Assembly: GCF_001905595.1 (NCBI RefSeq)
Contig: NZ_LIXI01000012.1
Span: 181,888-245,887 of the forward strand
DNA from: Streptomyces sp. CB00316
GTDB lineage: Bacteria; Actinomycetota; Actinomycetes; Streptomycetales; Streptomycetaceae
DNA: 64,000 bases
Direction of reading: 5' to 3'
The notes under the pieces were generated by a model that did no database searches, was not told the DNA's origin, and saw nothing but the letters and a program-made list of their open reading frames with translations. Positions 50,401-54,124 of this stretch are shown here, piece by piece (the first letter of the stretch is position 1; each line of letters begins with the position of its first letter). A program made the position numbers and the translations under genes.

Positions 50401-53044
50401 CCGCGTCCTGCACCTGGACCCCGGGGCCACCGTCCGGCAGGAGACCCGGCAGGAGCTGTTCGGCCTGGTGGGCCGGGCCACGACGGCCGGCCGGGCGACG
50501 GGTTTCCCGGCGCTGGCCGCGTACCACCTGTCCGAGCTGGGTGCGACCGCGCCGGGCCGCGCCCACCACTTCACCGTGGGCGGCAGCCGGGTGCCGGGTC
50601 TCAACTGGGGCACGAGCGACGTCATCGGACTCGACACCACGCAGAGCGACCTGCTGGAGGCGGACCCCGCAGGCGGCTACGACGTCCTCAGCACCTCACC
50701 GACCCCCTGGCCGAGCGGCACGACCCCCTACGTGGTGACCGCGGAAGGCGGGCCCGGCCGGGTGGAGGCGCGGCTGCCGGACGGCACGGTCCGGGAGCTG
50801 GGCATCGAGGAGTTCGTGGAGCTGGTCGCGGCGGACCTGGCCCGCGAGGCGCTGCCGCCGGCCACACCAGTCGTGCTCGCCGTACCGTTCGCCGCCGACG
50901 GCTACCTCGACCTGCCCCGCAGGCTCGCCGACCGTACGGGCCGGACGGTGTGGGCGCACAGCGGCCGGGTCACCGTCGAGTCCGCCCCCGGGGAGGCGAG
51001 CACCATCGACGTCGTCCGCGCCCCGAAGGCCCCCCGGGGCGACTGGATCGCGAGCGATCCGGGGCTCGGGCCGGACACCGACGACGACACTCCCGGCTGG
51101 CACCACGACGTGGTGAGCCGAGCCCTCGTCAGCGCGCTCAGCGGTCGGCAGATCGGCCGGGCCTCCCACCATCCCGCCGAGTTCGCCCGGGACTTCGAGG
51201 ACGACGATCGCCACCTGGACCGGATGGCGACCTTCGTCCACGACCACCCGGCCACCGGCCGCACCTCCGGTGAGTTGGACCTGCCCCGGCCGGGCCCCGA
51301 GGACCAGGCGTACCGGCTGGACCTGCACGGCTCTCCGGGCAGCCTGACGCTGGCCCTGCGCGACGGCACCACCCGCGATGTCGACGAGCGCGAGGCCGGA
51401 CCGTGGCTGCGCCGCCGCAAGAGCCTGACGACCCTGCCCGAGGACCACTGGGTCGACCTCGTCGTCTGCTGGAGCGGGGCGCCCGGCGACAGCGCCGTAC
51501 CCGCTCCGAGCACCGCCTCCGACGCGTACGGCGGCCCCTTCGTGGCCGATCCTCTGGCCACCGTCTCCATGGGCCAGCACGTGGCCAACGCCACCGGGCG
51601 GGCGGTACGCCTCGCCTACGGCCCCCAGGGCACCCGGCGGAGCAACGGCCGCTACCAGCGGACCCTGTTCGCCGACGCCCAGGGGCGCCGACGGGCCTGG
51701 GCCCTGGCCCGGCCCGAACCGGACGAGGACGAGCTGGACCGATGGGCGGAGGTGGCCGGGGTGAGCCCCGGCGACGGCGAGGTCTCGGACGAGATGCGTA
51801 CGGCGACGCTGCGCCTGGTGCGGGCGCTGCGGATCACCTTCGGCCACGACGCCGACGACGACCCCGGCTTCGGTGACCTGCTGCGGGGCGCGGCGGCGGT
51901 GGACCAGATGTGGCGCAGCGACTCCGACTTCGAGGAGGCCGGGCCGTTCACGCTGGACCTGCTCCACCAGGTCGTCGCCGCGCACCCGGAGGCCGCCGCC
52001 GGGGTGGACCGGCAGACCACCCGCCGGGTGCTGGCCGCCGCCGCTGAGCACTGGGCCCGGTACCCCGGCGACGGGCTCGTCAGCTTCGTCGACCTGCCCG
52101 CGGTGGAGGCCGCCGCCCAGTGGCTGGCCGAGGGGGATGTGGAGGACGAGGCCGCCGCCGTCCTGCGCCTGAGCACCGACGAGGTGGGCGAGGCGGAGAT
52201 GTCCCGGATGTTCTGGGCGCGGGTCAAGGCCGAGGAGACGCTGCCGGGAACCGGCCCGGACGCGCAGGAGTTCGCCGCCCGGGTCCTCCACCGGGAGCCG
52301 GACCCGAGCGCTGCCCACGTCCGCCGCACCGAGGCACTCGACGTGCTCACGCGGGCCTTCGCGGTGGGCCGGGGGGCGTCCGACCCCGATATCGCGGCGG
52401 CGTACGCCCTGAAGGAGGCCGGTGCGTACGACGACACCGCACTCGACACGGTCCAGGGCGCGTCGGACGGCACCGGCCGCGACTACACCGACGGGCCGTC
52501 GCGGGACGTGGACCTGGCCCGCTTCCGTACCCCGGCGGGCCTGGTGGACGCGCCCTGGGCGCAGGGGAAGGACCGGCCCGTCCCCTATCCGGTGCGGGGC
52601 GGGGCCGACGCGGACGACCCGGATCTCGTCGAGGTGTCCTGGGGCGGCGACACCTACGGGGCGACGGCCGGCGAGTTCGCCGAACTCCTCGCCGCCGACC
52701 CGGCGCTGGCCCGCACCGAGCTGACCGTGCCGGTCCTCCTCGCCCTCCCGGGCCCGGCCGCCGACGCCGCCGGCCTCGCGGACCGCATCGCCCGCAGGTT
52801 GGGCCGCACCGTGTGGTGGACCGGCTTCCCGGTCGACCTCTCCGGCACCGACGATTCCGGGGACCCCGTGCTCACCTTGCACCCGGCGGCCGACGGCACG
52901 GCCCCGGGGGACGCCCCCTGGCAGCGGGCCCGCCCGGCACACCCCGCCACGGCCGAGGACGCCCCGCGCCCGGTCCCGGCACCACTGCCCCGCTCCAGGC
53001 GGAGCGACGACGACCGCACCGGGGCATCCGCCCCGGCTCCCTGA
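26486..53044 (+). CDS. Giant (8,852-residue) multidomain T7SS toxin-like protein
   Basis: One uninterrupted frame of 26,559 bases from GTG 26486 (weak GAGGCGG site; ATG 26519 is an alternative), giving roughly 0.9 MDa. N-terminal ~240 residues: helical, CpnT/WXG-like, with hydrophobic segments near 111-143 and 206-230. Three PPPY motifs at ~466-490. Fic-like motif HPFQDGNLR, His1168. His-Gly/Cys dyads: H1386/C1433, H7153/C7200, H8281/C8328. Tandem edema-factor/ExoY-like cyclase domains at ~1727-1962 and 1963-2185 (GDHDLF Asp1870/1872 and 2106/2108). OTU-like protease with DGDCLFRSLL, Cys2240/His2432; degenerate OTU-like segments at ~4370-4585 and ~4655-4810. Beta-rich region ~2600-4080; a papain-like stretch ~5470-5690; Asp-rich low complexity ~6544-6628; two homologous C-terminal modules ~6660-7690 and ~7793-8810. 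NCBI calls similar giants 'lonely Cys domain' proteins, as I recall. Likely a T7SS effector; no immunity gene is obvious. Confidence 0.85.
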   Translation: MSIQVSPEVNAMIFILTGEKLMDADEDLAFESRRPYSGLGRKLDRLSSLIDKSIHDIGESMPDDLASSYAKAMGMLIDDGGKNYLRDFSDQLDKIAEGRRKTSMDIMESKWQVIAEIIRLLIEIAIYLAMSFFTGGASASQIMMAKLRSRFFILTTLSHLLQRLHLAPSLTEAFAEAFTTFAVRLAMMNFAPDGRRPDGIDWSDIGKAAAFGAAAGFFTSVFEKFAKDIVRSFDGNFLKGGPDLDFKNPTWRDTPNVDHLKTNGPTPDPKPGPDLDLPKDRPDPNPYGPGPTPSPAPVPVTFRDGPLSFRNNPELWRNSRILRLNLDRPGALAGHYALKGTADFIAAGAGEVVAEILIKGAFEGDWSSSWTTFFGAGISSRVESSLMGAALNSGAELRHAIDKLRNQPPPTVSGGDGPETGGSDRAEGPSRTDSTGGDDPGPGLSSPPPVVQQTTGQGDFTGSQSPPPYVSQDPPPYVSADPPPYTPGPLPVTAAENALWRQVHQGPAEVREQALRELAALRGSQPPGPAEIGVRDGVHDRLSQLPEVRVVPTGNGPAGQVDTDEVRRALEGFGTPVTVDPPILGERPGVPPGAGSPDPGARTTAPAEVNTSGSYGDERTPDEAGGPGTRGAEGDTSTTADGPGTGAPPLTVVVSDGPPPVAASPSPEAAELLDGAGVDRAVVLGPPTGSDAAGQPVREAVELTREGPGAPVEVRSLTGPGSAATPGSGAHTAFPGANVLLPLADALGVPPVMPAAPPPAASTTASANSAPATVPAPPRSVAQGGPSGDTGAAAPPPGERGPETPETQEASDASGDTGSGPADPETAPRPTESERYDTDPSSVRVVSGEPAPATGDMPGPDSMPTVVTTTGSAPGPDVKPPLTTTVPEAAPDIKPTAVPTSPAPSTTPTEVPAASKSAADARPWTETATDLYLESGRGDGNTTATPSATPPPPGQITVRPADPAQDLPPQTLRDFLPEDRWWTFYIDPKNHQAALDAFPDDPGSYYDHDRSPGFQKGMVSAYTQFLGDPATVATPMDSTSYRTMHGLATGHLGRTIGWSGGGATQFPLRGETLADDIFDERIGEQLLVYDTTSRDWSKPLPKPRPVTILTRFLHNNPSLATNYGKNAAPDLVDTLFQQHYARVLAPGADDAAKLASIVRTVRALHVVHPFQDGNLRSNVQILLPKLLLEQGLRPVVPDTMYSLFQGGHSVQQMVDALIRNGALDTGGPRPPQGGTAADPYLESGRGGDTGTSDTPIAPVTTSTTDGGGTAPPAATGPSVTTLDRKTVPFSELRRFVPQAALAPQPGVAVQTVTISQGPAEDGTGQSAGREALLGQDTFRGVRTTSAEPPPAGSSEAPPAPRTVFTGPPTALPGSGTERGADYFVGHGTPRTVTLGTDNAAYPTVKVSGVQLGEVLKSWARDGDRDRPLVLFSCETGQQPKIAGLPVAQHVANRTGRPVYAPTTEAGTAKDRDGNVRAVLGEGPDGPGRWRLFTPEPAGAELDDLARDAGLHTGPDPADAFARARTLQQLRTLREVLGPDAEQHSGNRELLAALAYVDGLRWRDPGTAARYGDGRMTPALLDRMVTDWHTATNGTKVDPATGPTPGQYTAFLEAAAGLRSGATPTTTLDRLLPPPPPEPAPDTLVSQPDVLGLTYARSAQIAWSLSDAPLPLSELGLGPDDTAELARRLHRPEPAAPPAPTVEPDAPVSDGTPPVVLPPVNATVVNAYTARHTYGIPEKNFDKFRDVARDRNVVVDVRPTNPSAAKWLDAGAMPKPQDIKAKTVNEVDVLLGADVGNVGLVGYFKPVLPERGSVPVDAWDRVLSRFNQRSTEFRELAGKMAQYEADGRFVVQDGVVFGLDDEGERRPITGDHDLFDISSPDGSRLPHPEHDALIAEMRAMDMAVVHGAHMFWNPPTAFDKSVFDKIVSSHQGPTGEPLLRFSPNSDQAVLTWTQKLKPGQVDPYTARHTYGIPEKNFDKFRDVARDRNVVVDVRPTNPSAAKWLDAGAMPKPQDIKAKTVNEVDVLLGADVGNVGLVGYFKPVLPERGSVPVDAWDRVLSRFNQRSTEFRELAGKMAQYEADGKFTVHDGIVFGIDEGGRRRPITGDHDLFDVSSPDGSRVSRPAHDALIAEMRAKDMAVAHGAHMFWNPPTAFDKSVFDKIVSSHQGPTGEPLLRFSPGNDHAVLIHPEPRPPSPSDRPESLAEGVDLFSKDTGAPGLADTVHVDGQALHRLRTRADGDCLFRSLLDTARSHDVPPAWAARNVTGLRGLLRDRLIGSELLVPDVEATPDPVLAVVDDLRMTALAGVRNPEARERIGQRWDGIQQAVVTDGDGRRWRRILKDSGYPHLADVAPTPADARRLGTDGLIVAAAERPALWSSPFADALPLALAHTLDIELRLVRPDASAPAGTSVTPLNPGGRGGTVHLAYNGSDHYDALIPAAALPAPTPAAPAPAPAPAAQNPAGSDVFGEWLRSLGGVTDLDAPAAESPDRGDPVPLETQLERHRPARLLTGEDARPPGPAPRTVTFDDGSRLPTVLISPDADPDDGGANPGARTDGTPSPGLLNGLGVLTLRSPGQVAKEVFDQLPEKLRSQFDEAELLRLLKDQPGAFTAPRGARFVGREKSGVGHELVVEAVPYHRWERFSEPGGATVRVDTMRRGQSGTGGGRSVGVGRRVAAALGMGPPLNWMLKIGLSLGWTRRTDYTLGTQAYHQSEYRALDGSHLHLDDVHYRVRVERVTEAPKVPGPGTPPAAPRWQRGEVHSAGFAMRDGLSWRLPDDLTVPFKGPKRAPERLTFPDGAEPRITDTTALHLTDPPEDVALAISGARPGSSAHRTLISYVRPGRLLGLFGRFAGAVSGPELTRGSGQHPLGHLIVERSIPHRATLVTESVKSEVRDLAQTTYQNQRAHIRDTRLGVQVTAGPNYTLIGPETDVRLQGGPLVRTDLSTGRGHYLGADAARKVTGRVRNHPMALYRVERTLMVRKAGQPASAARPVRVVSLDWYSTQDARRLAGWDSRTPGATGPNADAEPPVPWYLTRQDPVHLGGQVRAEGFVPDRRPAVQPPPATSTAPAPAPALAPAPTPQDPLKAFTDTVLDTLHRAYPSLFVPPLMLRHPHLAKLWYGDGRMRTALHNERQVREALNRPSLAQSLDDLTTTGVPVTLTEDGKVRRGHHTLILRARLTDRRFETTLSERSLRNAVIGTEVSGQGQQESTTLSAGVELGISPRDHDKDPEAGLPRQAGNVSLGARHAQTRARATKNTVAVAHDQLTFQNGADLYSYQVELGATFEGHRRPRGWTRLVTVGLLGAGVFVSKVGERPLFTRGTETVGRVELAVPAAHGSDRHAPADPPATGPAPAPAPVPRPLSATEADQLLDGTRPLPRTAAPDRQLVNKLLSAPHVVLSTEGGELRQRLVQDTADRATGSSWHVSAPGTPIRTALRRAMANLAVAGQLGQYLGPFGSRITGLTGAGPFSTHYLKAAVRGELDNVRVKSDPRPGSLEATIGNEHRVAGTSSTGSRTTLGLQGAAMPLQRALGEQAIVGTYSTALQYAWGKGRSISQTLTRGRNTTLSYAGRMYLVVADATETVAVRDRWTAAMGAVGTRAGGGISSAAGRMSERLGRGLAPRRGAAALQRIRDAVMFHLPMQDAIEAGLAPDGLGTRTPDNLGGGYRLPPFLRRHFPSHPSGRLDASRVAQQLMGQLERMGVPSHDREQVLQRLSPDFLRSHVHDLTTDGMALPVRYRTWTSPHHLPVGGSPGQLKVTLTPVTTTVERLRTGYELEDYRTTARDDVEGRSQDRGADVTLSASERAAGSGVLVANPALQGTAAKQRSSNATETVGSTTMPNIATTQAHAEIVTTYTLTATLVDASGKPLGPTATAPVGSLNEILPASLLTPDGEGADGALTEQDVPEPERTVKVLTADQSRPEGIARWRTTDGGSGETDPDILPFDDVIGSGILAVDILGSANVQDALTLATARADGFPGDTDLGERHTGAPLTERVRMARHTPLTALGTAPAQAQQEATSQVGLTAGFREALGADGSPLPTQSSARLLGQSHTAYSRLYAKMRRTGVRLLAVENKPRMEAMQRRKTGDALEAGITDNVEGAVGTSPLAGNSNAGMTNPGATVPIGGANDSTALRSATDTTLGTHIKVVTDRSMLFAVPVSWLSVAEVDHRVTDSRPMQALGKPKRGPRAVEAETTALVWLREDIARDYGLLDDTTFPDEARTAWDDQAKAAADLATAEKNYYDARARTRETWLDLSAEEQAALGDGDRATVLPRAVAQSPAVTAWQTAREEVRRWQQRLDAAAKDHHRLHLAAARLTAHHQGSGSVQVKDVPQEYTAPDWRSEAPEPYKVTDATDSAPRTLTSPDLRTVHEVHEVPHDGASFFHALLATAQDRDRLSFLLDADLADRFAAVPGDPAVTAEAVGAARDRLAWALADNGNEDLLDGLALDAADTFTQAELDAAGVVLTAAQQIEFDAFGRLPQTFWPSPEQRVALATAALYRPFTAEPTTADPGAGDPAPPERRAGDHGGADVLPALAARLLGTPVTVVTGEGRQQMFLPHGADPATADPASGPVLFAADGFFSAALTPGTTPPSTTALPAPPATGTGTSTGTAPVTGTTTETTPKPSVHRSHPTPPWLPPADIGGPRYRLGRDGVLTAPDGATYTQGPPAGRGNGFFAALSTALRQAAEQPGRDPQAAARLRIRAGASPAQLMRLNGLPGDRAERDALFSPPPLRERPGAPAPSRDARDGHLRRHLAHAPWGPDADRAVAEWAAKATGATVTLIEENGTAHTYAGPSADAPVLRLRRRGGDFVPLLLRTPAPKPKTPETSPTGEGPGLPGEEEAYELSTLSGAESRPQPHENTGLGTDTDPDSDGDSDSDSEGEEDTPIWADPEWLTAVFGPQWSRAPRARLQETSEALYELVEAAAGGRPTRAGLADLVRHVLHLPLRARVSNQDVLDLGALALEASSDDLATAEDLAAYFVDRQIETRRDALAAETLLRTADRTPAGRNLTGSDRGLPAPDSYLAERSGRAAGQSAPWRNPYLFVAGAAEGGGVEIVTPWRTFVVRDAEEMARIISYDSRRPGGADIVLALPPAFAAQVADLVAGTTARPVWYPLGPAEVATHPTTGAAHLVVHRGAGETGPDWTSPPPPREPGLPGARDHSGDGDSGDGRDSDTESDSGSTSDGDAEFDRLADRLQWEHRVDALRPRPLVTRDYRVVDDSGTGVLFTEPGPRTVGEVRTEERAEGPALVLPHRTPRTVAAAGRPPLHISEDRTVALLSAGNDTTGRSQQVYATRAAIERSSARLAAAGAGVRLEADPSVRVVLDQEDGTPGEPLLRVEPRFLTASGASEHAFTRDFARMVAGTDAAPLSHLAFRGPDGTVATAPVNGLHGREVTGTHHLAQALTEVARGTRPATAVTPDWAVRQAGRDPRFTGGVVGAPTPGEAYGRALSHTQDNALRGPLTQAAARAGINEYAWADVGEGYLIQSVSTTNDGGAQLFTHNHAKPGDPVGPHAPYHFAQVVLASEDGTHQISLENETHSRTPAPADQLDAVVDENLDRYDEDQLNGLARETDDRAETARRDGADPAEIARLEGFARAARALAAVHEAEHVRWHFTEDRPEHALAQREVDQARTRARDAVRDAAPVLDDKDQWFFRAYSKRPGESAHAVNAALLSDRSPAVSNPLTTVALHGHALRPDRRAVRFAEQQHTLPPDADESLGALALYLARTGLWNSANGLPLPAVTVTGHGNRSRASGQKRADAVGRALGDRLARLLRTFQEGAPGPHVRLSDFTLTLDAQRVRRATDPDRGRVVTVDIDDHRHTSPPAPARPVPTGEQPRTEPPALPRPADGPAPEASPPVATDPATGTTGSRTSSDRDPSRPGRRSATPRPDRGAPVPAWVRARIRYAEESVAFERRLAEHLAENEAVTEEFRKMARAAWDRARQQYPRALATFGSENPSMPGTVGTSRPALQQVLRTGNLRELVTFLFQGISSDLVPEMLGGREDPNPEIEGERPSRRQAEGRTELERLAAQLNLDDTLSVPERQAELARATREHTVRTDPDHVRPPLSRAERPFAVNDLGLTWMPASSVYDLAMSSGFQGTAEDSGGLVLTGTAGSTYRFLVHAARMRDQWGLDLDLGLIRAGMIAMSLAAGHHSFHEVMRGAQLALDSLPGHDPALDYQDNWGRYWNVHPLTEQELRDHVARDGRFPDEHAQAVLDADTPASVSAPALNSAPSGGRAVPTGPDADLDAAWEAHSRAWSAFGAAAVGTAPEALVEVDTRRALLERAEQRLWVLGVAPDALGAARGTAAADGTGDATGSLTPNPAVSRDTEQRRYIAERLTADDLPAVPAPPGAEETVGSDELREANVTLSPGLRAEMMLRGDGRLPAGGLSPLDLARVRLVRADDGTRALDAVAASVARRLWARTYADVLDAAPEGQGDTEAARAWSAAVALVLPPEPHPVLADSRYAGEAFRDAVRQVAGHLLAAEAGAEGVRASAAELADALRTGLGLAPRWTVPAGGPKAGDTAAGRPALQSQPGGELPELDMPDLDMPDLDMPDLDFGQGQGQLPDMDVDMEMGWGGLDLPGAFPSALDSLDLDALDSLGAMDALGDLDALGDLDDLPDFDFTFGLPAPVPVGPGAGGGQPVYAVPAAPPARPLTTLPALTLVPFAPQATGTADSAERGVERMAHQVARTALRNRRNRVPLPRIDIAGYGADARGAGTARDRDQAAQAQGDLRARAARDLFVRTLDHALRTLQANLPVGVTPLRPQDFTITARGRSRVPGQGVTVALAGRISREELGRQATIGVTSPRHAAALDALDALRRTDPVLRSGPLDVDAVARRIWHLAPSVLVDPEMRRDLYRLTGRALAAGRATGLAALTAFHLEEQGLLADDRARHVSAGGIRVPGLNWTGTGTAGLDTLFVDRLTTGPTGAPAPTGNADMAPWPWDPAPYPVLADGSHDRVTARLPDGTTWELDADEFAELVAADLARHPLPEYAPIVLAVPSAGDRYLELPRKLAERTGRTVWVHSGLAQRNPDPTATSTIAVLHRDGLPDGTWLPVRPGLAPDPDDDAPAWHREVLTQPIVSSRTGEQTGRSFHQPAELVGERESYRDLDHMSFYVHWDAATNTYSGKLPMEDPGPADKAYRLAGHGLPGGLSLPLADGGSRTADRDEAAGWLRRRKSLASLPPDHWVDLVICHSGAPGQGSAQDVSQLDGVLPAPFTADPLGDDALSLGQHLANQLRRTTRLSYSSQGVVRFGDGPVRVLATDARGRPWWWETSRPEPDDAELDRLAEQAGLEGGPPPRVRSELLRVVRALKLVVGPDVQVADDFPALVAGAAAVVDMWFADPELQPTGPFWPQLLSQVIAAHPLAVGGVGGDVTRQVLADAAQAWRNSGGALPVSSFVPLPQLRTAAAWLLDPAAVDRAAVDALRLADPADAPAQRTRMFWARVRAEETLPAPGPAADLLTVRALRLDQDAQVDDALRDRARALLTRGFASGRNMADPDVVGAYAIEAAGALAAPALLTTVGAAFGSGRDWRGLATLLPRLDGFRVADMTVDAPWAGQDADGKDRPVPYAVRASVDLEDSSQVQVTVGAATYRLSAAEFAELLSSDADLLGTQPSTPVLLLLDGLSGPTPEVAQAVSRRLGRPVWWSTSPVELSAPGAAEGELPVLAPDLFSAAQPSASDWRFTAPAAPGLGVPTVPATPAPGPGAPTPATNSGTTAEARTPQGNAPAEPEPIEQGAALADNAPDSARNQRSSIGDPMEGVESTSVPAAPALPAVPVAPASVRALQPLPPRTLVAYGRDETSPSAQGDRTLELLAAQVAATGLRNRRAGASLPRVEVTGYGADIRSDRAPTGSPARRRATTARHRFTRLLASELERLQRDLPAGAPRLTAQDFAIVVKAMARVPADWVGAGALAQVSRAELGRQATVVLHQPPDAMAVQKLDSLRRRDRELRDRPLDVDGIARRVLHLDPGATVRQETRQELFGLVGRATTAGRATGFPALAAYHLSELGATAPGRAHHFTVGGSRVPGLNWGTSDVIGLDTTQSDLLEADPAGGYDVLSTSPTPWPSGTTPYVVTAEGGPGRVEARLPDGTVRELGIEEFVELVAADLAREALPPATPVVLAVPFAADGYLDLPRRLADRTGRTVWAHSGRVTVESAPGEASTIDVVRAPKAPRGDWIASDPGLGPDTDDDTPGWHHDVVSRALVSALSGRQIGRASHHPAEFARDFEDDDRHLDRMATFVHDHPATGRTSGELDLPRPGPEDQAYRLDLHGSPGSLTLALRDGTTRDVDEREAGPWLRRRKSLTTLPEDHWVDLVVCWSGAPGDSAVPAPSTASDAYGGPFVADPLATVSMGQHVANATGRAVRLAYGPQGTRRSNGRYQRTLFADAQGRRRAWALARPEPDEDELDRWAEVAGVSPGDGEVSDEMRTATLRLVRALRITFGHDADDDPGFGDLLRGAAAVDQMWRSDSDFEEAGPFTLDLLHQVVAAHPEAAAGVDRQTTRRVLAAAAEHWARYPGDGLVSFVDLPAVEAAAQWLAEGDVEDEAAAVLRLSTDEVGEAEMSRMFWARVKAEETLPGTGPDAQEFAARVLHREPDPSAAHVRRTEALDVLTRAFAVGRGASDPDIAAAYALKEAGAYDDTALDTVQGASDGTGRDYTDGPSRDVDLARFRTPAGLVDAPWAQGKDRPVPYPVRGGADADDPDLVEVSWGGDTYGATAGEFAELLAADPALARTELTVPVLLALPGPAADAAGLADRIARRLGRTVWWTGFPVDLSGTDDSGDPVLTLHPAADGTAPGDAPWQRARPAHPATAEDAPRPVPAPLPRSRRSDDDRTGASAPAP
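31664..32371 (+). repeat. Cyclase-domain tandem repeat, copy 1
   Basis: First of two direct repeats, 708 bases long, inside the giant gene. The first ~357 bases match copy 2 with only one difference noticed (T/C near 31855). The middle is more diverged and the last ~200 bases are again almost identical. It encodes VVVDVRPTNPSAAKWLDAGA, IKAKT, GDHDLFDIS and VVHGAHMFWNPP. The segment uses T-ending codons (GAT, AAT, CGT, GGT) more than the surrounding gene. Confidence 0.93.
32372..33042 (+). repeat. Cyclase-domain tandem repeat, copy 2
   Basis: Second direct repeat, starting exactly 708 bases after copy 1 and staying in frame. Key residues are preserved (GDHDLFDVS, VAHGAHMFWNPP). Divergence concentrates in the patch around 32728-32890, suggesting recent duplication followed by partial gene conversion or patchy replacement. 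Confidence 0.92.
46121..46165 (+). repeat. 15-bp tandem repeat encoding LDMPD units
   Basis: Three perfect copies of a 15-base unit encode LDMPD, followed by a partial copy. They begin an Asp/Leu-rich low-complexity stretch of about 85 residues (to ~46370) with further LD-x-LD patterns in the giant protein. Confidence 0.9.
46465..49560 (+). repeat. C-terminal ~1,030-residue module A of the giant protein
   Basis: Diverged tandem module. Order of landmarks: ARTALRNRRNR, IDIAGYGADAR, GLNWTGTGTAGLDT, ADEFAELVAADLARH, AERTGRTVWVHSG, His-Gly of GHGLPGGLSL, HWVDLVICHSGAPG, RMFWARVRAEETLP and APWAGQDADGKDRPVPY. The same order recurs in module B, so the pair arose by an old internal duplication. Confidence 0.82.
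49862..52920 (+). repeat. C-terminal ~1,020-residue module B of the giant protein
   Basis: Second diverged copy: ATGLRNRRAGA, VEVTGYGADIR, GLNWGTSDVIGLDT, IEEFVELVAADLARE, ADRTGRTVWAHSG, His-Gly of LHGSPGSLTL, HWVDLVVCWSGAPG, RMFWARVKAEETLP and APWAQGKDRPVPYP. The landmark order matches module A across about 1,000 residues. Confidence 0.82.
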
Positions 53045-53122
53045 TGCCCGGCCCCCATCCCCACCCCACCCCGCCCCCGATCCCTGCCCCCGACCACGCA
53101 CCCCCCAGTGAACGAGGACACG

Positions 53123-53737
53123 ATGAGTGAGCCCGGCGCACAGCCCGCCACCTCTCCCCTGGACCCCGCAATCCCGGAGGAGTTCGTCGAGGCCGCCCGG
53201 CTCGCGCCCGACCACTGGCTCTACCTGACCGACCCCGCCTGGCACGGGGAGGGCCCGCCACCCGAATGGGCCGTCATCGGCCAGTGGCGCTCGGACCACG
53301 CGGGCGAGATCGTCGAATGGGAGGACAACCCGGACTACCGCCCGTCGCCCGAGGCGATGGGATGGCCCGAGCCCACCGACGAGGTGGACCGCGCCGTCCA
53401 GCTCGCCACCACCGGATACGGCCCCGCCGAGGACGTCACCGCCGCACTGGCCAGGGCCGAGGTCGCGGTGCCGGTCACCGCGGACGGTGAGCCGGTGAGC
53501 GCCGCGGCACCCGACGGCACGGCGGTGGTCCCCGTCTACACCTCCCCGCGCTACCTCCGGAGCCTTGGGCGACTGGCGTCCGTGACGCTGCCGCTCAGGG
53601 AACTGCTCGCCCGCATCCCCACCGGACACAGCCTCAGCCTCAACAGCTCGGCCCCGGTCAGCATGGTGCTGACGACAAAAGGGCTCGCGGAGGTGCTCGC
53701 GGAAGCGGGGGAGGAGACCACCGCCCCGGCGCCCTAG
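53123..53737 (+). CDS. Type VII secretion system-associated protein, SseB-like (paralogue 2)
   Basis: 204 residues from ATG 53123, preferred over GTG 53108 because ACGAGG lies about six bases upstream. Same two-part layout as the gene at 5960-6640: an N-terminal half with APDHWLYLTDPAW, PEWAVIGQW, NPDYRPSPEAMGWPEPTD and TGYG, and an SseB-like C-terminal half (VVPVYTSPRYLRSLG, IPTGHSLSLNS). It starts 78 bases after the giant gene and is probably in the same transcript, so it could be the chaperone or partner dedicated to that substrate. An immunity role is possible but nothing in the sequence shows it. Confidence 0.82.
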   Translation: MSEPGAQPATSPLDPAIPEEFVEAARLAPDHWLYLTDPAWHGEGPPPEWAVIGQWRSDHAGEIVEWEDNPDYRPSPEAMGWPEPTDEVDRAVQLATTGYGPAEDVTAALARAEVAVPVTADGEPVSAAAPDGTAVVPVYTSPRYLRSLGRLASVTLPLRELLARIPTGHSLSLNSSAPVSMVLTTKGLAEVLAEAGEETTAPAP

Positions 53738-54124
53738 CCTGGATCGCTGATGGGGTGGCCGACCTTCTCGGCGTAAGGTCGGTGCCCTACGTGGCCCCAG
53801 ATCACGGCCGTCATCGACCGGCACGCGCGCCCCGCCGTCGTCGTGGACGCCTTCTTACGCCGTCTGCTCACCGAGAACAGACGGACGGCCTTCCCGGCCG
53901 CGGAGATCGAGCGGCAGTTGGGCGCCGGCGCCACAACTCCGAGCGAGCCTTAGGGTCGATTGCCCCTTTTGGGTGCATATGTCTCCCCCTCGACATCCCG
54001 CATTGCGCGTTCCCGACCGCAGGGTTCCCTTCATTCAGGAGCTCAGACAGGCAAGGCTCGTCACGTACGGCGCCGAGATACGCCCACCGGAAGAGCGAGC
54101 CCTGAATCGAGGAGCGTCCTGCCC
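53738..54124. other. Intergenic region between T7SS locus and biosynthetic-type cluster
   Basis: 387 bases. The left part holds an orphan coding remnant (53777-53953). The right part (53954-54124) is AT-richer and ends with the GAGGAGCG ribosome site of the SGNH gene, so it probably holds the promoter of the cluster. No terminator hairpin was found after the SseB-like gene. Confidence 0.5.
53777..53953 (+). pseudogene. Possible remnant of a lost gene (start missing)
   Basis: A frame open from just after TAA 53774-53776 to TAG 53951-53953 encodes about 58 residues with strongly G/C-biased third positions (ITAVIDRHARPAVVVDAFLR and onward through FPAAEIERQLGAG), the codon pattern of real Streptomyces genes. 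It has no good start codon or ribosome site; the only in-frame GTG is deep inside. It reads like the C-terminal end of a gene truncated when the T7SS locus or the adjoining cluster was inserted. I do not recognise the family. Confidence 0.35.
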
